DNA of 64,000 nt from Bicyclus anynana (GCF_947172395.1 NC_069092.1:9717418-9781417); one strand, 5' to 3'. Positions 21,908-32,707 are shown, counted from the stretch's first letter. The notes: generated by a model from the sequence alone, not told the origin. Numbers and translations: made by a program.

Positions 21908-22070
21908 TTTAATATCAAGTGTCTCAAAGGGTGAAGGAAAACATCGTGAGAAAACCTGCATACCAGAGAATTTTCTGTCTGCCAATCCGCATTGGGCCAG
22001 AGTGGTGGTTGGCCTAACCCCTCTCATTCTAAGAGGAGACTCGAGCTCGGCAGTGAGCCGAGTAGGTATT
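21908..22070 (+). mobile_element. SINE-A 3' part
   Basis: AACATCGTGAGAAAACCTGC, CAATCCGCATTGGGCCAGAG and GAGGAGACTCGAGCTCGGCA. Internal deletion after GAGAATTTTCT; the tail is lost. Confidence 0.8.
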
Positions 22071-22351
22071 ATTGTAAGACTTTCGAGCAATTTTCGGAGT
22101 CTACTTGTATTTCTAGTGGGCTTTTGATGAATCAAAGGGTTCGAGAAATACATTTCAATAAAGTTCTGAAAAGCAATTCAAGAATTGTGATTTCGTGTGA
22201 TTTCCTTCATTTTGAATATCTTTAAACCCATTCATTTTGGAATACTATACAAACCAGCATAAGTGTGCCCGCCCGCGTCTATGTCATGAAAAATTAACAA
22301 AAAAAACATGGGTAGACTTTTGACTTTTACAATCGATATCTCAATAATACC

Positions 22352-22562
22352 CGATGGACGTTGAAGTCCCAAGGTGCTGGAATGGCTACTCCGCAATAGA
22401 AAGTGCAGTGTTGGTCGACTCCCCATCAGGTGGAATGACAACATCAAGTGAGTCGCAGGGATTCGCTGGATACAGGTGGCTCAGTGTCGTGATGTTTGAA
22501 AACTCCTACAAAAAGCCTATGTCCTGCAGTGGACGTCCATCAACTGATATGATGATGATAAT
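22352..22562 (+). mobile_element. RTE-clade LINE 3' fragment
   Basis: CCGATGGACGTTGAAGTCCC, AAGTGCAGTGTTGGTCGACT, CGCAGGGATTCGCTGGATAC and GCAGTGGACGTCCATCAACT with an ATG tail. Confidence 0.85.
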
Positions 22563-23203
22563 GGCATCAATAACGATGAATGATAGATGTAGAGAACGAT
22601 AAGATAATAAAATTTTTGTATCTCAACATGCCGGGTTACTGTAAGAAACTGAATTGTGAAGTCACGCACTTGTGAACCTTGTGTGTAGGGTTAAAGGCGC
22701 CTTTAACAAACACACCCCTTTTCCACTCAAGTCACTCCCCCCGCCTATCCCAAGCAACCCATAAAGAATTACATTGTTGTGTACAACAACAGACGTGGAC
22801 GGCTCGAACTCCACGAGCACACTGAAGCCGTAGGTACCGCAAGTCGTTGCAACGCGGCGATAACATTAAAATATCACCTTTATCGGTTAATTTGCATTTC
22901 CAAATATACAGGGTTATTGCCAAAAAGGAGCGCTAACAATTATTTATCTACCCATAAAATATCTTAGAGGTTATTCTCTCTTTCGTCACGGCTCTGCACG
23001 AAACCTGCCTATGTTCTAATAAGACGTCAGTTCCAACATTTTAGTAACCACAAATACAAATTTCTTACAAGGATCTTGAGCCGAAGTAACGCGGAACGAA
23101 GACGGTATATTTTAACTTGTACAACTTTGTATCTTTAAGTAGGTAACTAAATTTAACAAAGGAACGTTTTGGGATAAATTGAAACCATCAAAGCTTTATT
23201 TTT
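22563..23203. other. Non-coding stretch
   Basis: Open frames of about 62 aa on both strands at 22732-22967 overlap and match nothing recognisable. No repeat identified. Confidence 0.4.
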
Positions 23204-23918
23204 AATCCGACTTCAAAAAAGGAGGAGGTTCTTAATTCGACGCGTATGTTTTTTTGTTTATTAACCTCATAACTTCGTCGTTTATTAACCAATTTTAAAA
23301 ATTGTTTTTGACATGACAACGTCTTATAATTCGATGGAGCCGGCCGATCCGAAAAAAGATGACGTCATGCGTCGTTCCCTCGCTCTAGGGTTGCCAACAT
23401 TTTTTTACAAGAAATAAAGTATATTCTGGTCTATTAAGATTATTAAACGTATATTAAGTATTATAAAAAGGCGAACATTTCGAATCGAATCAGTATTTTC
23501 TTATGACGTTGTCACGTTCAATCGTCAGTAAACCGACTTTACAGACAACCGATTTTTTTGTTTAAAAGAGAGTGCCTTCCAGATTGATCTCATTTAATTT
23601 TCATAAAAATAGTTTAGTAATTTTGTGTTAAAATGAAAATAACTAAAATAAATGAATGAATTTGCCCATATTGTGGCGCTTTCGCGCACATCTTCGTCAT
23701 TATTAACCGAAAGAGATTAAAGCCGTTTCTGAAAAGAACTTGAAAGAACTGTCTGAAAACTTTATGATTTAATGCATCACTGTGTTGGCTGTGTTGGCTG
23801 TGGTGGTTTGAGTTAATGCATCACTGTGTTGGCGCCGCCTTCAAAGTGATCAGAAGATAGCACGTACGATGTTATTTTTCGCTTTTTAGTTTATTTTCTG
23901 GTTTTGAAGTCGGTTGAA
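23204..23918 (+). mobile_element. AACCGACTTC-TIR element, undivided copy
   Basis: Left end AATCCGACTTCAAAAAAGGA, right end GTTTTGAAGTCGGTTGAA, about 715 bp. It contains an internal CAATCGTCAGTAAACCGACT echo of the terminus and a small local duplication of ATGCATCACTGTGTTGGC (23771 and 23816). No transposase frame. It serves as the reference copy for the fragments elsewhere. Confidence 0.7.
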
Positions 23919-24074
23919 TTTCTTTATGATTTTTTTTTTTATTTGTACAAGAGTATAATAAAAACATGAAACGCTGCATTTCAAAAACAAACTCAAACGA
24001 AACGAGTACGAAACAACATTATAGCCATTTTCTATTTTAGTGTTAACTAAATATTAACAGCTAAAATAAATATT

Positions 24075-24259
24075 AACAAACGTAGTCCCGCCGCATGCCA
24101 TCTGTCTGTCTGTTCAAGATAAACTCAAAAACTACTGAATTGTTTTTTTTATCAATGAGTTTCATCAGGGAGTTTTGAGATATAACAAAACTATGTATGG
24201 TTGGATATTCCGCTTTCATAGAAGCGTTCCACGCGGGCAAAGTCGCGGAAGTAAGCTAG
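24075..24259 (+). mobile_element. Helitron-like element
   Basis: AAACTCAAAAACTACTGAAT, GCGTTCCACGCGGGCAAAGT and a terminal AAGCTAG at 24253-24259; a SINE-B starts directly after it. Confidence 0.5.
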
Positions 24260-24260
24260 T

Positions 24261-24598
24261 TTTTTTTTTATTGTTATTCTTTACAAGTTAGCCTTTGACT
24301 ACTATCTCACCTGATGGTAAGTGATGATGCAGTCTAAGATGGAAGCGGGCTAACTTGTTAGGAGGAGAATGAAAATCCACACCCCTTTCGGTTTCTACAT
24401 GGCATACTACCGGAACGCTAAATCGCTTGGCGGTACGTCTTTGCCGGTAGGGTGGTAACTAGCCACGGCCGAAGCCTCCCACCAGCCAGACCTGGACAAA
24501 TTAAGAAAATCTCAACCTGCCCAGCTGGGGATTGAACCCAGGACCTCCGTCTTGTAAATCCACCGCGCATAACACTGCGCCACGGAGGCCGTCAAAAA
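24261..24598 (-). mobile_element. SINE-B, near full length
   Basis: Minus strand head GACGGCCTCCGTGGCGCAGT, B box GGGTTCAATCCCC, TTCGGCCGTGGCTAGTTACC, CGATTTAGCGTTCCGGTA, CCGAAAGGGGTGTGGATTTT, TTAGCCCGCTTCCATCTTAG and a TTACAAGTTAG-type end. About 335 bp. With 36521-36846 this is the best guide to the family. Confidence 0.88.
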
Positions 24599-25129
24599 TT
24601 TGCCGTCAAGTTTGTAATGAAAAAAGTTTTACTATTTCTGGAATCAAATCTTTCAGCTGCTTCCATGACCCAGAAAGGGCATAAGCAGTAAAGAGTGTGC
24701 AGAATCAAGGGCGAGCTATAATCGTGAACATAAAGGTAAACATTACACTCGGCGATATTATCTTTTGTTAGCGACAATTTTGTTTTGGATTTACAACAAA
24801 AGAGCAACAACAACAATGCCGAAAAGAACTGATTGTCGCATTAAGTGTTATTACAACATATTGTTGAAATAACTTTATATACGGACACCGAGATAACCTG
24901 CCGTCACAATACAAAGTTCACACACAGTCCTTAATATTATTGTAATGATGCCGTTTCTTTTGTATTGTTATTACCTGGAGGATGTAATTTTGCCTTTTTA
25001 TTCCCTCGGTAAACATAAGGAAGGGCTCTTTATGCAGTAGATGTTGATATTGTATAGTTTGTACTATCTTAACTTCACTTGCTTTGATAAATATTTTACA
25101 AATAACACTAACCTTCAATCTATTTTGAT
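24599..25129. other. AT-rich non-coding stretch
   Basis: No gene or clear repeat seen. Confidence 0.45.
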
Positions 25130-25482
25130 GGTCTACTACAGGGCCTAGCCTTCCTTCTTATAATAGAGGAGATATGGAGCTTGAACCCACCACGCTGTTC
25201 CTATGTGGGTTGGCGAGTTTTGGGTGATAATCTTAAATTCATTAACGACCACTATCTGATGTTAAATATAGTAACTAAAGCCGGATTTATATTTGTATGT
25301 GTGACGCATCAGAACAGAATCTGTGTCATACATTTTATATGGCAACGAATGTGTATTTCTTAGAACAAAGAAAAACTCAGTATGTCATAGGCATATATAG
25401 CCCGTCCCAGGATTCGAACCCAAGATCCCGTGATCCAAAATCACATAGGATAACCACTGGGCCAACAAGGCAGTTATTATAA
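25130..25482 (-). mobile_element. SINE-D, near full length
   Basis: Minus strand: TGGCCCAGTGGTTATCCTAT (A box), TTGGGTTCGAATCCTGGGAC (B box), then GGGCTATATATGCC. The 3' block, read on the plus strand, is AACCCACCACGCTGTTCCTA and GCCTAGCCTTCCTTC. A fourth tRNA-derived family of about 350 bp. Confidence 0.7.
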
Positions 25483-25567
25483 ACGCACTAATATTATAAA
25501 GGCGGAACTACTGTAGCCATTTGGCAGGTATGGAGAGAGATTATTCCTTGTAAAAGTAAAATATCAA

Positions 25568-25830
25568 CTCATTATCTACCCATTTTCGGCTCACTGCTGA
25601 GCACAAGTCTCCTCTTAGAATGAGAGAGGTTAGGCCAATAGTCCACCACGCTGGCCTAATGCTGATTGGCAGACTTCACACACACAGAGAATTAAGAAAA
25701 TTCTCTGTTATGCAGATTTCCTCACGAAGTTTTTCTTTATCGTTTGAGACATGTCATATCTAATTACTTACAGCTGAAAAGTTGGAGATGCCTGCCCCGG
25801 ACCGGATTCGAACCTACACCCTCCGAATGC
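25568..25830 (-). mobile_element. SINE-A copy
   Basis: Minus copy with B box GTAGGTTCGAATCCGGTCC and tail block CGAAAATGGGTAGATAATGA. It ends within the B-box-proximal GCATTCGGAGG, where a Helitron-like element starts. Confidence 0.85.
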
Positions 25831-26225
25831 ACACTAATATTTTATAGGCGAAAGTTTGTGTGTATGTTTGTTCCACCTTTACGATGCGGCTACTGAAGAG
25901 ATTTGGCAGAAATTCGGTATGGAAATATATTCTACTCTGGATTATCACATAGGCTACTTTTCATGTCGAAAAAATCTATGGTTCCCGCGGGATTACCCCC
26001 TACCGGCAAAGACGTACCGTCAAGCGATTTAGCGTGCCGGTACGATGCCGTGTAGAAACCGAAAGGGGTGTGGATTTTCATCCTTCTCCTTACAAGTTAG
26101 CCCGCTTCCATCTTAGACTACATCATCACTTACCATCAGGTGAGATTGTAGTCAAGGGCTAACTTGTAAACAATAAAAAAAGGGATTTGTGATAAACCGC
26201 GGAGTAAGTCGCGGGCGTCCGCTAG
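25831..26225 (+). mobile_element. Helitron-like element interrupted by a SINE-B
   Basis: Starts ACACTAATATTTTATAGG, continues to CTATGGTTCCCGCGGGATT at 25994, is interrupted by SINE-B, resumes GGGATTTGTGATAAACCGC at 26182 and ends GTCGCGGGCGTCCGCTAG. Confidence 0.75.
25995..26181 (+). mobile_element. SINE-B insertion with GGGATT target duplication
   Basis: 5'-truncated SINE-B (ACCGGCAAAGACGTACCGTC ... TAGTCAAGGGCTAACTTGTA, AATAAAAAAA) between exact GGGATT copies at 25989-25994 and 26182-26187. Confidence 0.85.
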
Positions 26226-26532
26226 TATAATATAAAAGCCTACATATTATCCAGGACATGTTAATCAGCGATAGTTAATAAGCTACCCAGGAAATGTTAA
26301 CAATAAAATGTTCAACATCATTAAATGTGTTTTATCCGTAGGCTATTTATCAACGGATATAAAGTATTAATCAGACAAAATTCACAGCAATCTCTCGGAC
26401 ATGACATACTTCTGCTATGGAAATGATAGCAGAATCAGATAATGCATTATTAAAAGCCTACAATATGTATTCCTACAAGCTGTCATTTTTTTTTCAGGAG
26501 GAAAAAAATCCTATAAATAATGCTCATCATTA
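26226..26532. other. AT-rich non-coding stretch
   Basis: Nothing recognisable. Confidence 0.45.
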
Positions 26533-26725
26533 TCTATAAATATAAAGCTGAAGAGTTTGTTTGCTTGTTTGATTGAACGCGCTAATCTCAGAAACTACTG
26601 GTCCGATTTGAAAAATTTCAGTGTGTGATAGCCCATTTACCGAGGAAGGCTATAGGCTATATATTATCCCCGTATTTTTACAGAAACGGGAACCATGCGG
26701 GTAAAACCGCGCGGCGTCAGCTAGT
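26533..26725 (+). mobile_element. Helitron-like element (CCGCGCGG subfamily)
   Basis: From TATAAATATAAAGCTGAAG to AAACCGCGCGGCGTCAGCTA. Carries GATTGAACGCGCTAATCTCA and GGCTATAGGCTATATATTAT. Nearly complete. Confidence 0.75.
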
Positions 26726-26751
26726 ATTCGGGTAATTTGAATGAATCACCT

Positions 26752-27130
26752 TTTTTTATGACCCCTGACGCAAAAAGAGGGGTGTGATATATTTGACGTG
26801 TCTGTCTGTCTGTCAGTCTTTCTGTAGCACCATAGCTGCCAAACGGATGAAGCGATTACAATATATTTTTTTTGTATGCGCAAATGTTCTTAGACATGTT
26901 TGATGAAAATCGGTTGAGCGTTTAAAAGTTGTGAGGGGTGAAAGTAGGGAAGAATAACCGAATGTCTGCAAATCGACTCGAGTGGGGTCTCAAATGAAAG
27001 TGCACTGAAAGAGAATATTGATGGAGAGTGTAATTAATAATTTCATGACCTGGGGACCAGGGGTTTATCAAAATTTTCAATTTTATGTTATTCTTATATT
27101 TGGGTGAAGGAATTTGAAAAAGAACCACCA
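26752..27130 (+). mobile_element. Unclassified transposon fragment (ATGACCCCTGACGC start)
   Basis: ATGACCCCTGACGCAAAAAG, TCTGTCTGTCTGTCAGTC and CCAAACGGATGAAGCGATTA are typical of a dispersed lepidopteran DNA element. No coding capacity, and its ends are uncertain. Confidence 0.4.
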
Positions 27131-27169
27131 ATGCGATCTCGCGAACTTCATTATCAGCCTTTTTTAAGG

Positions 27170-27378
27170 GTCCACTGCAGGGTCATCTCCCTTCTTATAG
27201 GAAAGGGGATATAGAGCTTAGACCCACCATGCTGCTCCAATACGGGTTAGTGGGCTTAGGGTGATAACGTTAACCACTATCACTGATGTTAATTAAACCC
27301 TTAAATTGCTCTTGGCTTAACGTGACCCAGGATTCGACCTCGGTATCCAAAACCACATAGGCTAACGAGGCAATTAAT
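27170..27378 (-). mobile_element. SINE-D copy
   Basis: Contains (plus-strand view) CCACTGCAGGGTCATCTCCC, AGACCCACCATGCTGCTCCA and ACCCAGGATTCGACC. The head AGCCTATGTGGTTTTGGATA is on the minus strand. Shorter and more diverged than 25130-25482. Confidence 0.6.
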
Positions 27379-27417
27379 TATGGTGATAATAATTTTCGAA
27401 TGTATAACTAACAAAAT

Positions 27418-27595
27418 CTATACTAATATTACAAAGCAGACCAGTTTGTTTGATTGAACGCGCTAATCTCAGGAACTACTGGTCCGATTTGAAATATTCT
27501 TTCAGTGTTAGATAGACCATTTATCGAGGAATGCTCTAGGCTATATATTATCCCCATATTCCTACGGGAACAGGAACCGTGCGGCGTCAGCTAGT
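27418..27595 (+). mobile_element. Helitron-like element (CCGCGCGG subfamily)
   Basis: Starts CTATACTAATATTACAAAGC and ends GGCGTCAGCTAG at 27594. The CGGGTAAAACCGCG segment before the terminus is deleted. Confidence 0.7.
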
Positions 27596-27949
27596 ATGTT
27601 TATAATAATGACCGGGGCAGTTTTACGTGCTCTCGGGGATACGGGACTGCCATCTTATCAGTACTGATAAACAAGCCTCCGGAACAAAGAGGCATGTTTA
27701 AGTGGTCAGTCGCTGTCATAAATTATGTTAAATTTATAAAAAAAGCAACGCTTTCCACGTGCCGTAATAAAATATGGTCGTAAAATAAAATAACGCTCAT
27801 CTCGTTATAGTCATCAATTTTGCAACACCGCGGCCCCTAATAAATTAATCAGTGAATGCATTAAGGCACCGGTGCTATAAATTGCATAATTTTTAATCGT
27901 TATACGATGTAGCAACTTGCACAATATCCAATGTTAAAAAATATATAAT

Positions 27950-28416
27950 TTTTTTTTTATTATTTACAAGTTCGTCATCAACCCATATTCGGCTCACTGC
28001 TGAGCTCGAGTCTCCTCTCAGAATGAGAGGGGTTAGGCCAATAGTCCACCACGCTGGCCCAATGCGGATTGGCAGACTTCACACACGCAGAGAATTAAGA
28101 TAGTTCTCGGTATGCAGGTTTCCTCACTTTGTTTTCCTTCACCGATTGAGACAAGTTATATTTAATTTCTTAAAATGCACACAACTGAAAAGTTCGAGGT
28201 GCATGCCCCGGACCGGATTCGAACCCACACCCTCCGGAATCGGAGGCAGAGGTCACATCCACTAAGCTATCACGGCCCATTTACAAGTTACCCCTTGACT
28301 ATTCGTACAATCTCACCTGATGGTAAGTGATGATGCAATCTAAGATGGAAGCGGGCTAACCAGTTAGGAGTAGGATGAAATTCTCACCACTTTCGGTTTC
28401 TACAGGACATCGTACT
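27950..28416 (-). mobile_element. SINE-B split by a SINE-A insertion
   Basis: The SINE-B end lies at 27950-27972 (poly-T, ATTTACAAGTT) and resumes at 28279-28416 with ACCCCTTGACT, AGATGGAAGCGGGCTAACC and TTTCGGTTTCTACAGGACAT. Only the 3' half of SINE-B is present. Confidence 0.75.
27973..28278 (-). mobile_element. SINE-A, full length, with 11-bp target duplication
   Basis: Complete minus copy from GGGCCGTGATAGCTTAGTGG (A box) through GTGGGTTCGAATCCGGTCC (B box) to CCGAATATGGGTTGATGACG. Flanked by exact ATTTACAAGTT at 27962-27972 and 28279-28289, showing insertion into a SINE-B tail. Confidence 0.92.
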
Positions 28417-28484
28417 ACTCTATATTAACACAGAACTGAAAACAGAATAGACTAGCGAGCAAGTTAGTACAAAATGTTTGCCCA

Positions 28485-28597
28485 CAAAGGCACGGCAAAC
28501 TAAATCAATTTGTGAGCTTCTGGCGATACCGGGTACTAATTGATTTACTTTGCAACAAGATACCTACCGCAATTAAAAACTGTTGCTCTACCGATGA
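28485..28597 (-). repeat. Palindromic repeat family P, copy 1
   Basis: GGCAAACTAAATCAATTTGT and ACTAATTGATTTACTTTGCA form inverted arms around a roughly 25-nt GC-richer centre, followed by TACCGCAATTAAAAACTGTT. Two more copies at 34270 and 36320 keep the arms but differ in the centre. Confidence 0.65.
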
Positions 28598-28954
28598 CAA
28601 TAACCAAACCGAGGGACCGACTCAATATGAACTTAAACATTTCAATTTGAACCTCCTATATTGAGAGCGTGGATTCCAAAACTAAGCGATATTGATCTCT
28701 TATTGATGACCCCGTCATCAGAAACAATAAATAAAAATGGGGGTCGATGATCTGATGTCTAAAATTCGACCCCTTTGTTCTCAAACAATTCTTATTTGAA
28801 ACCTTTCAAGATATTTAAGATAAATTATGATTTAAAAATGCGTAAACGTCATATTTTTGTTTTGATGTAAGTATAATGTATCAAGTATTTTTTTAAATAT
28901 ATGCCATATTTTACTAAACATTAATAAGTATTAAAAAATATGTCAATTTATAAT
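28598..28954. other. AT-rich non-coding stretch
   Basis: Nothing recognisable. Confidence 0.45.
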
Positions 28955-29098
28955 TTTCATATTCCTCTCCAATTATTATTTATTCTTTGAAAAGGACTGC
29001 GTTAGGAGTAGATACGACAATTGTCCAGCGAGTGGGGATTGAACCTACGACTTTCTCAGTGTTGAGTCAGGCCCCTTTACCATTATGTTATCGAGGTT
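28955..29098 (-). mobile_element. SINE-C copy, diverged
   Basis: Minus strand: CGATAACATAATGGTAAAGG (A-box region), GTCGTAGGTTCAATCCCC (B box), then AGAGGAATATGAAAATTAT. Same family as 18362 and 42975. Confidence 0.6.
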
Positions 29099-29645
29099 TC
29101 ATTGTTACAGGAAATGGAGGTCGGTGATAAGAGCTTATTCTTAAAAAGGTTTTGGACCGAAATATTTTAACACCCTGATCAAGGTTAAGGACACAAGTGA
29201 AAACGAAGACAAATTATACAAAGAAAAATCAAAAAAGCATTGTGAAAATTCCGACTACCCTTACTAATGCGATTGTAAACCGACCCCACACTTTTATTCA
29301 ATTTCAGCGCGCTGGCATCGACAAACACTACGTTAGCGAAATCAAATTATGGCGACTCCAATTACAGCCGTTTTTGAACCACAGTATGGCCGATCGCCAA
29401 TTTATGTGCTTATAAAGGCTATTTCTATTATAACGAGACGCGTACATCATTCTCAATGCTTTCATTAAACTGTTTGCAGAATAATATTGTTGGATTTATA
29501 TTTTGTTTGTAATACGGAATGACAATGGTGGATTTCAGGCGACTATGGTCCCAACTGCAATGTGCCGCTCTATAATAATTTTGCCAATAAGCTTTACTGT
29601 TTAGCGAAAACGGAGGAAATAATAATACCGTACCCAAAGTTCAGC
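29099..29645. other. Non-coding or unassigned stretch
   Basis: A short open frame at 29197-29415 includes an acceptor-like TTTATTCAATTTCAG at 29294-29308 followed by 34 open codons, but the translation resembles nothing I know and no donor was found. Confidence 0.3.
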
Positions 29646-29781
29646 AGTGCTATTCTGTAACTGTGTTTTGTATAACTCGCCAGTGCGAGTTTCGAAATCA
29701 CCTCTATCTTTCTTTGGTGAGAGGTGAATTCGAAACTGGCACTTGCGAGTTATAAAAACATCATTACAGAATAGCGCTACA
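29646..29781. repeat. MITE-like imperfect hairpin, copy 1
   Basis: Arms of about 55-60 nt: AGTGCTATTCTGTAACTGTG, TATAACTCGCCAGTGCGAGT and TTTCGAAATCACCTCT against their inverted counterparts ending TTACAGAATAGCGCT. The arms differ by scattered substitutions and short indels. Confidence 0.75.
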
Positions 29782-29874
29782 GATTTATGCCAATTTTGTC
29801 ACTACTTTAATGTGCTTTATTATGTTTAAGCGCATTGTTTTATTAGGTACCTAGATCTTGCATTATGGTAATAT

Positions 29875-30104
29875 AAAAGCCCACCTACTGGCATTGTGGA
29901 ATCGTGGGTATAAGCTCCATATACCCTCTAGTATACAAAGGAAAACCTGCTGTTCTATTCACTATTTTGGTGATTATTATCAACCTGTTAAAATACCTAC
30001 TGTGTGATATCCACCAGTAAGCACCGCATGACAGTTTTACATAGAATCTCAATTTCGTAAATGTCAACTTGCATACGTCAAAGATAGTGAATTAGCTTGG
30101 CGGC
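29875..30104. repeat. Unclassified repeat related to 2444-2646
   Basis: TATTCACTATTTTGGTGATT, CAACCTGTTAAAATA and GTCAAAGATAGTGAATTAGC are shared with 2510-2610. It abuts the next MITE copy. Confidence 0.4.
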
Positions 30105-30490
30105 TATTCTGTAATGATGTTTTGTACAACTCGCAAATTCTGAGTTCACGGGAAGTACCCTGTAGATTTTCTTTTCCTTGCGAGTCGCGAGTTTCAAAAT
30201 ATGCGGTTTAAATTGCTGTTTATTTTGATTTCGTTGACATAGGAGTTTAATTTTGTAACAGCTTATAGGCATTATATAATTAAGTGTTTAACATGAATTT
30301 CAAGTTGACCTACCATTTCGCGTTCATGAGGAAAAGGAAAAGTTTAAAATTTTTAAAAATATATTTTTATTATGATTTTGACTAAAAATTTATGCTTTGC
30401 TATAAGTTCCTTCTTATCAAATTTCAAGATTCTGAGTTTACGAAAAATACCCTGTAGGATTTCGAAAAATTGCGAATTATATAGTTAAAA
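30105..30490 (+). repeat. MITE-like element, copy 2 (left-end type)
   Basis: CGGCTATTCTGTAATGATGT and TTTTGTACAACTCGC match the hairpin end at 29646-29781. ATTCTGAGTTCACGGGAAGT, CCCTGTAGATTTTC and their echo ATTCTGAGTTTACGAAAAAT (30430) suggest an internal duplication. No clean right end. Confidence 0.45.
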
Positions 30491-30849
30491 GTATTAAAAA
30501 AATAATAATTTAAAAAATAAGACGAATAAATACCTATACAGTTAGCACATCTATAATAATAGTGCGAGACGGTGCTGCCAATATAATTGTTGTAGGTATT
30601 AATATCAGTTAGTATTAGTGGCGTTAATTATAATTAAGCTGTTTATTGAATAAATAATTAGGGATCTGATTATTGTTGTAATCAATGATCAATTATAATA
30701 TGCGGTAGGTATCTTAATTGATTGGTATAATAATGAAGCAACTGAAGTAGACTTAATTATATCCATACAATTTCAAACAAGAATTCTTGATCATTCTACT
30801 TTTACAGACCGACTTGCGGGCACTTAACCTATAATGGCACTTAATATAA
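30491..30849. other. AT-rich non-coding stretch
   Basis: Nothing recognisable. Confidence 0.45.
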
Positions 30850-31290
30850 TGCATCTTATGGTAGCCTTTTGTAGGGACTTCCAAACATCACGATACTGAA
30901 CCACCTGCATCCAGCAAATACATACGACTCGCTTGATGTCGTCGCTCCACCTGGTGGGAGGGTCGACCAACACTGCGCTTTCTGGTGCGGGGCCACCATT
31001 CCAGCACCTTGGGACCCCAACGGCTATCGGCTCTTCAAACTATGTTCCCCGCCCATTGCCACTTCAGCTTCGAAACATTGAGCTATATCGGTGACTTTGG
31101 TTCTTCTGCGGATCTTCTAATTTCTGATTCGATCACGCAGAGATACTCCGAGCATAGCTCGTTCCATCCCCCGCTGTGTGACTCTGAGCCTTCTTATGAG
31201 GCCCATACTTAGCGACCAAGTCTCGGAACCATAGGTCATCACTGGCGCACTGTTCGAAGACTTTTGTTTTCAGACACTGAGGAATTTAGG
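30850..31290 (-). mobile_element. RTE-clade LINE 3' fragment, long copy
   Basis: Minus copy holding the RTE C-terminal blocks: CTTGGTCGCTAAGTATGGGC, CACACAGCGGGGGATGGAAC, GCGTGATCGAATCAGAAATT, GCCGATAGCCGTTGGGGTCC and AGGTGGAGCGACGACATCAA. The extreme 3' end with the ATG tail is degraded. Confidence 0.85.
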
Positions 31291-31775
31291 ACGAAAATAT
31301 ATCGCAAAGTTTTCCGAATGCGTCCCAGCCATAAAAAATAAAAAAAAAAGACCTACTCGTACTGAGACAAACATACGAGCAAAACATTTATCATTAATCT
31401 AATGATGTGTTAAATGTCTGGCGAGCAATGGCAAGCACAAATGCTACTTCGACAGTTAAGATATTACCTCCGTACGACAATTTCCGGGTGATTTTCCGAC
31501 CAATATTTTTTTCTCCAAAGACCAATCGAGTTGATAAAAGAAACAATTTGTCAAGAGTCTATTTACTAGAGAGCTTTGCTTGTTTATCTTCCCAGATTGT
31601 ACTTTGTTTTTCCTCGGCATTGATAACATTTTCATGATATTTATCCATTTTATTGTCATGGCTTTTTTACTTATCGTTAATTTATATATAGATACTATTC
31701 GTTCATTTATAGACATTAGTTTGGACATTAAAGGTATTAAAAAATATTGTTAGATGAAAATTATTAGTTTTTTAT
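31291..31775. other. Non-coding stretch
   Basis: Two overlapping opposite-strand open frames (76 and 90 aa) at 31407-31728 are probably chance. No match recognised. Confidence 0.4.
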
Positions 31776-31878
31776 TTATTACTATTCTTTACAAATTCTC
31801 ATGATGCAATCTAAGATGGAAGCGGGCTAACTTGTTAGGGGGAGGATGAAAATCCACACCCCTTTCGGTTTCTACGTA
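31776..31878 (-). mobile_element. SINE-B 3' fragment
   Basis: TTTACAAATTC, TGATGCAATCTAAGATGGAA, AGCGGGCTAACTTGTTAGGG and CCCTTTCGGTTTCTACG in plus-strand view. The head is absent. Confidence 0.8.
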
Positions 31879-32100
31879 AACTTTCAGTCTTCGTATAATG
31901 AGGTGTCACCAACGATATTTTATATTATAGATACGTTACGTGCATACAAAATCAGCGCAAAAAGTGATCCGAATTTAGCTACTCCATCGAGAGCACACTA
32001 TATAATTTTGTGTTACTTACTAGTTTTTACACTTCCTGAACACACAAGACACTCACACTCGACATGCGCTAGTGATCTCTAGTGTGTAGTCGTTGGGTAT
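31879..32100. repeat. Repeat shared with the LTR-element interior (46180-46385)
   Basis: GATATTTTATATTATAGA, CAAAATCAGCGCAAAAAGTG, TGATCCGAAT and ACACTTCCTGAACACACAA recur, slightly changed, in the LTR element. An unclassified dispersed repeat. Confidence 0.5.
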
Positions 32101-32112
32101 CACATGATTTCC

Positions 32113-32308
32113 TCTATACTAATATTATAAAACTGAAGAGTTTGTTTGTTTGATTGAACGCGCTAATCTCAGGAACTACTGGTCCGATTTGAAAAATTCT
32201 TTCAGTGTTAGATAGCCCATTTATCGAGGAAGGCTATAGGCTATATATTATCCCCGTATTCCTACAAGAACGGGAACCACACGGGTAAAACCGCGCGGCG
32301 TCAGCTAG
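32113..32308 (+). mobile_element. Helitron-like element, complete reference copy
   Basis: TCTATACTAATATTATAAAA at the start, GATTGAACGCGCTAATCTCA, GATAGCCCATTTATCGAGGA and GGCTATATATTATCCCCGTA inside, and AAACCGCGCGGCGTCAGCTA ending CTAG at 32305-32308. 196 bp with no TIR and no target duplication, as expected for a Helitron inserted between A and T. Confidence 0.8.
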
Positions 32309-32707
32309 TTCTATAATATTACAGCACGCGTTTACGGAGTATTTCGCATGTCAAGATATAATCATAACCTTGTACTGGCGTGTAATATGGGAGTACAAGC
32401 GAGTTGGCAAACAACCCAGTCTCTTTAAACTGAGCCATTTATTAGCTGTCATAAATTGCTTCAGCGGTTTACTGAGTTTCAATTAACAGAACACGCCTCC
32501 GAGCGAAGCGGACGCGGGGTCAATTACTCATGTTATAGAAAAGTTTCAGTTTTAAAAAATGATTAATTCTTTTCTTTTCCATTAAAACAAGTGGAAAATT
32601 TGGGTTATATATCAGCTGGGTTGGTCCCTAATTCGGTATATTTGGGAGAATAAAGTCAACCCTAATGGTTTGGTTTGACTAAGTCTTATATTGTAACTTA
32701 ATTTCAG

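Noticed and set aside
29294..29415. Acceptor-like site followed by 34 open codons as a terminal exon
   Set aside because: No recognisable protein, no upstream exon or donor to pair with; chance cannot be excluded.
31407..31728. Frames of 76 aa (+) and 90 aa (-) as genes
   Set aside because: They overlap on opposite strands, have AT-biased composition and match no family.
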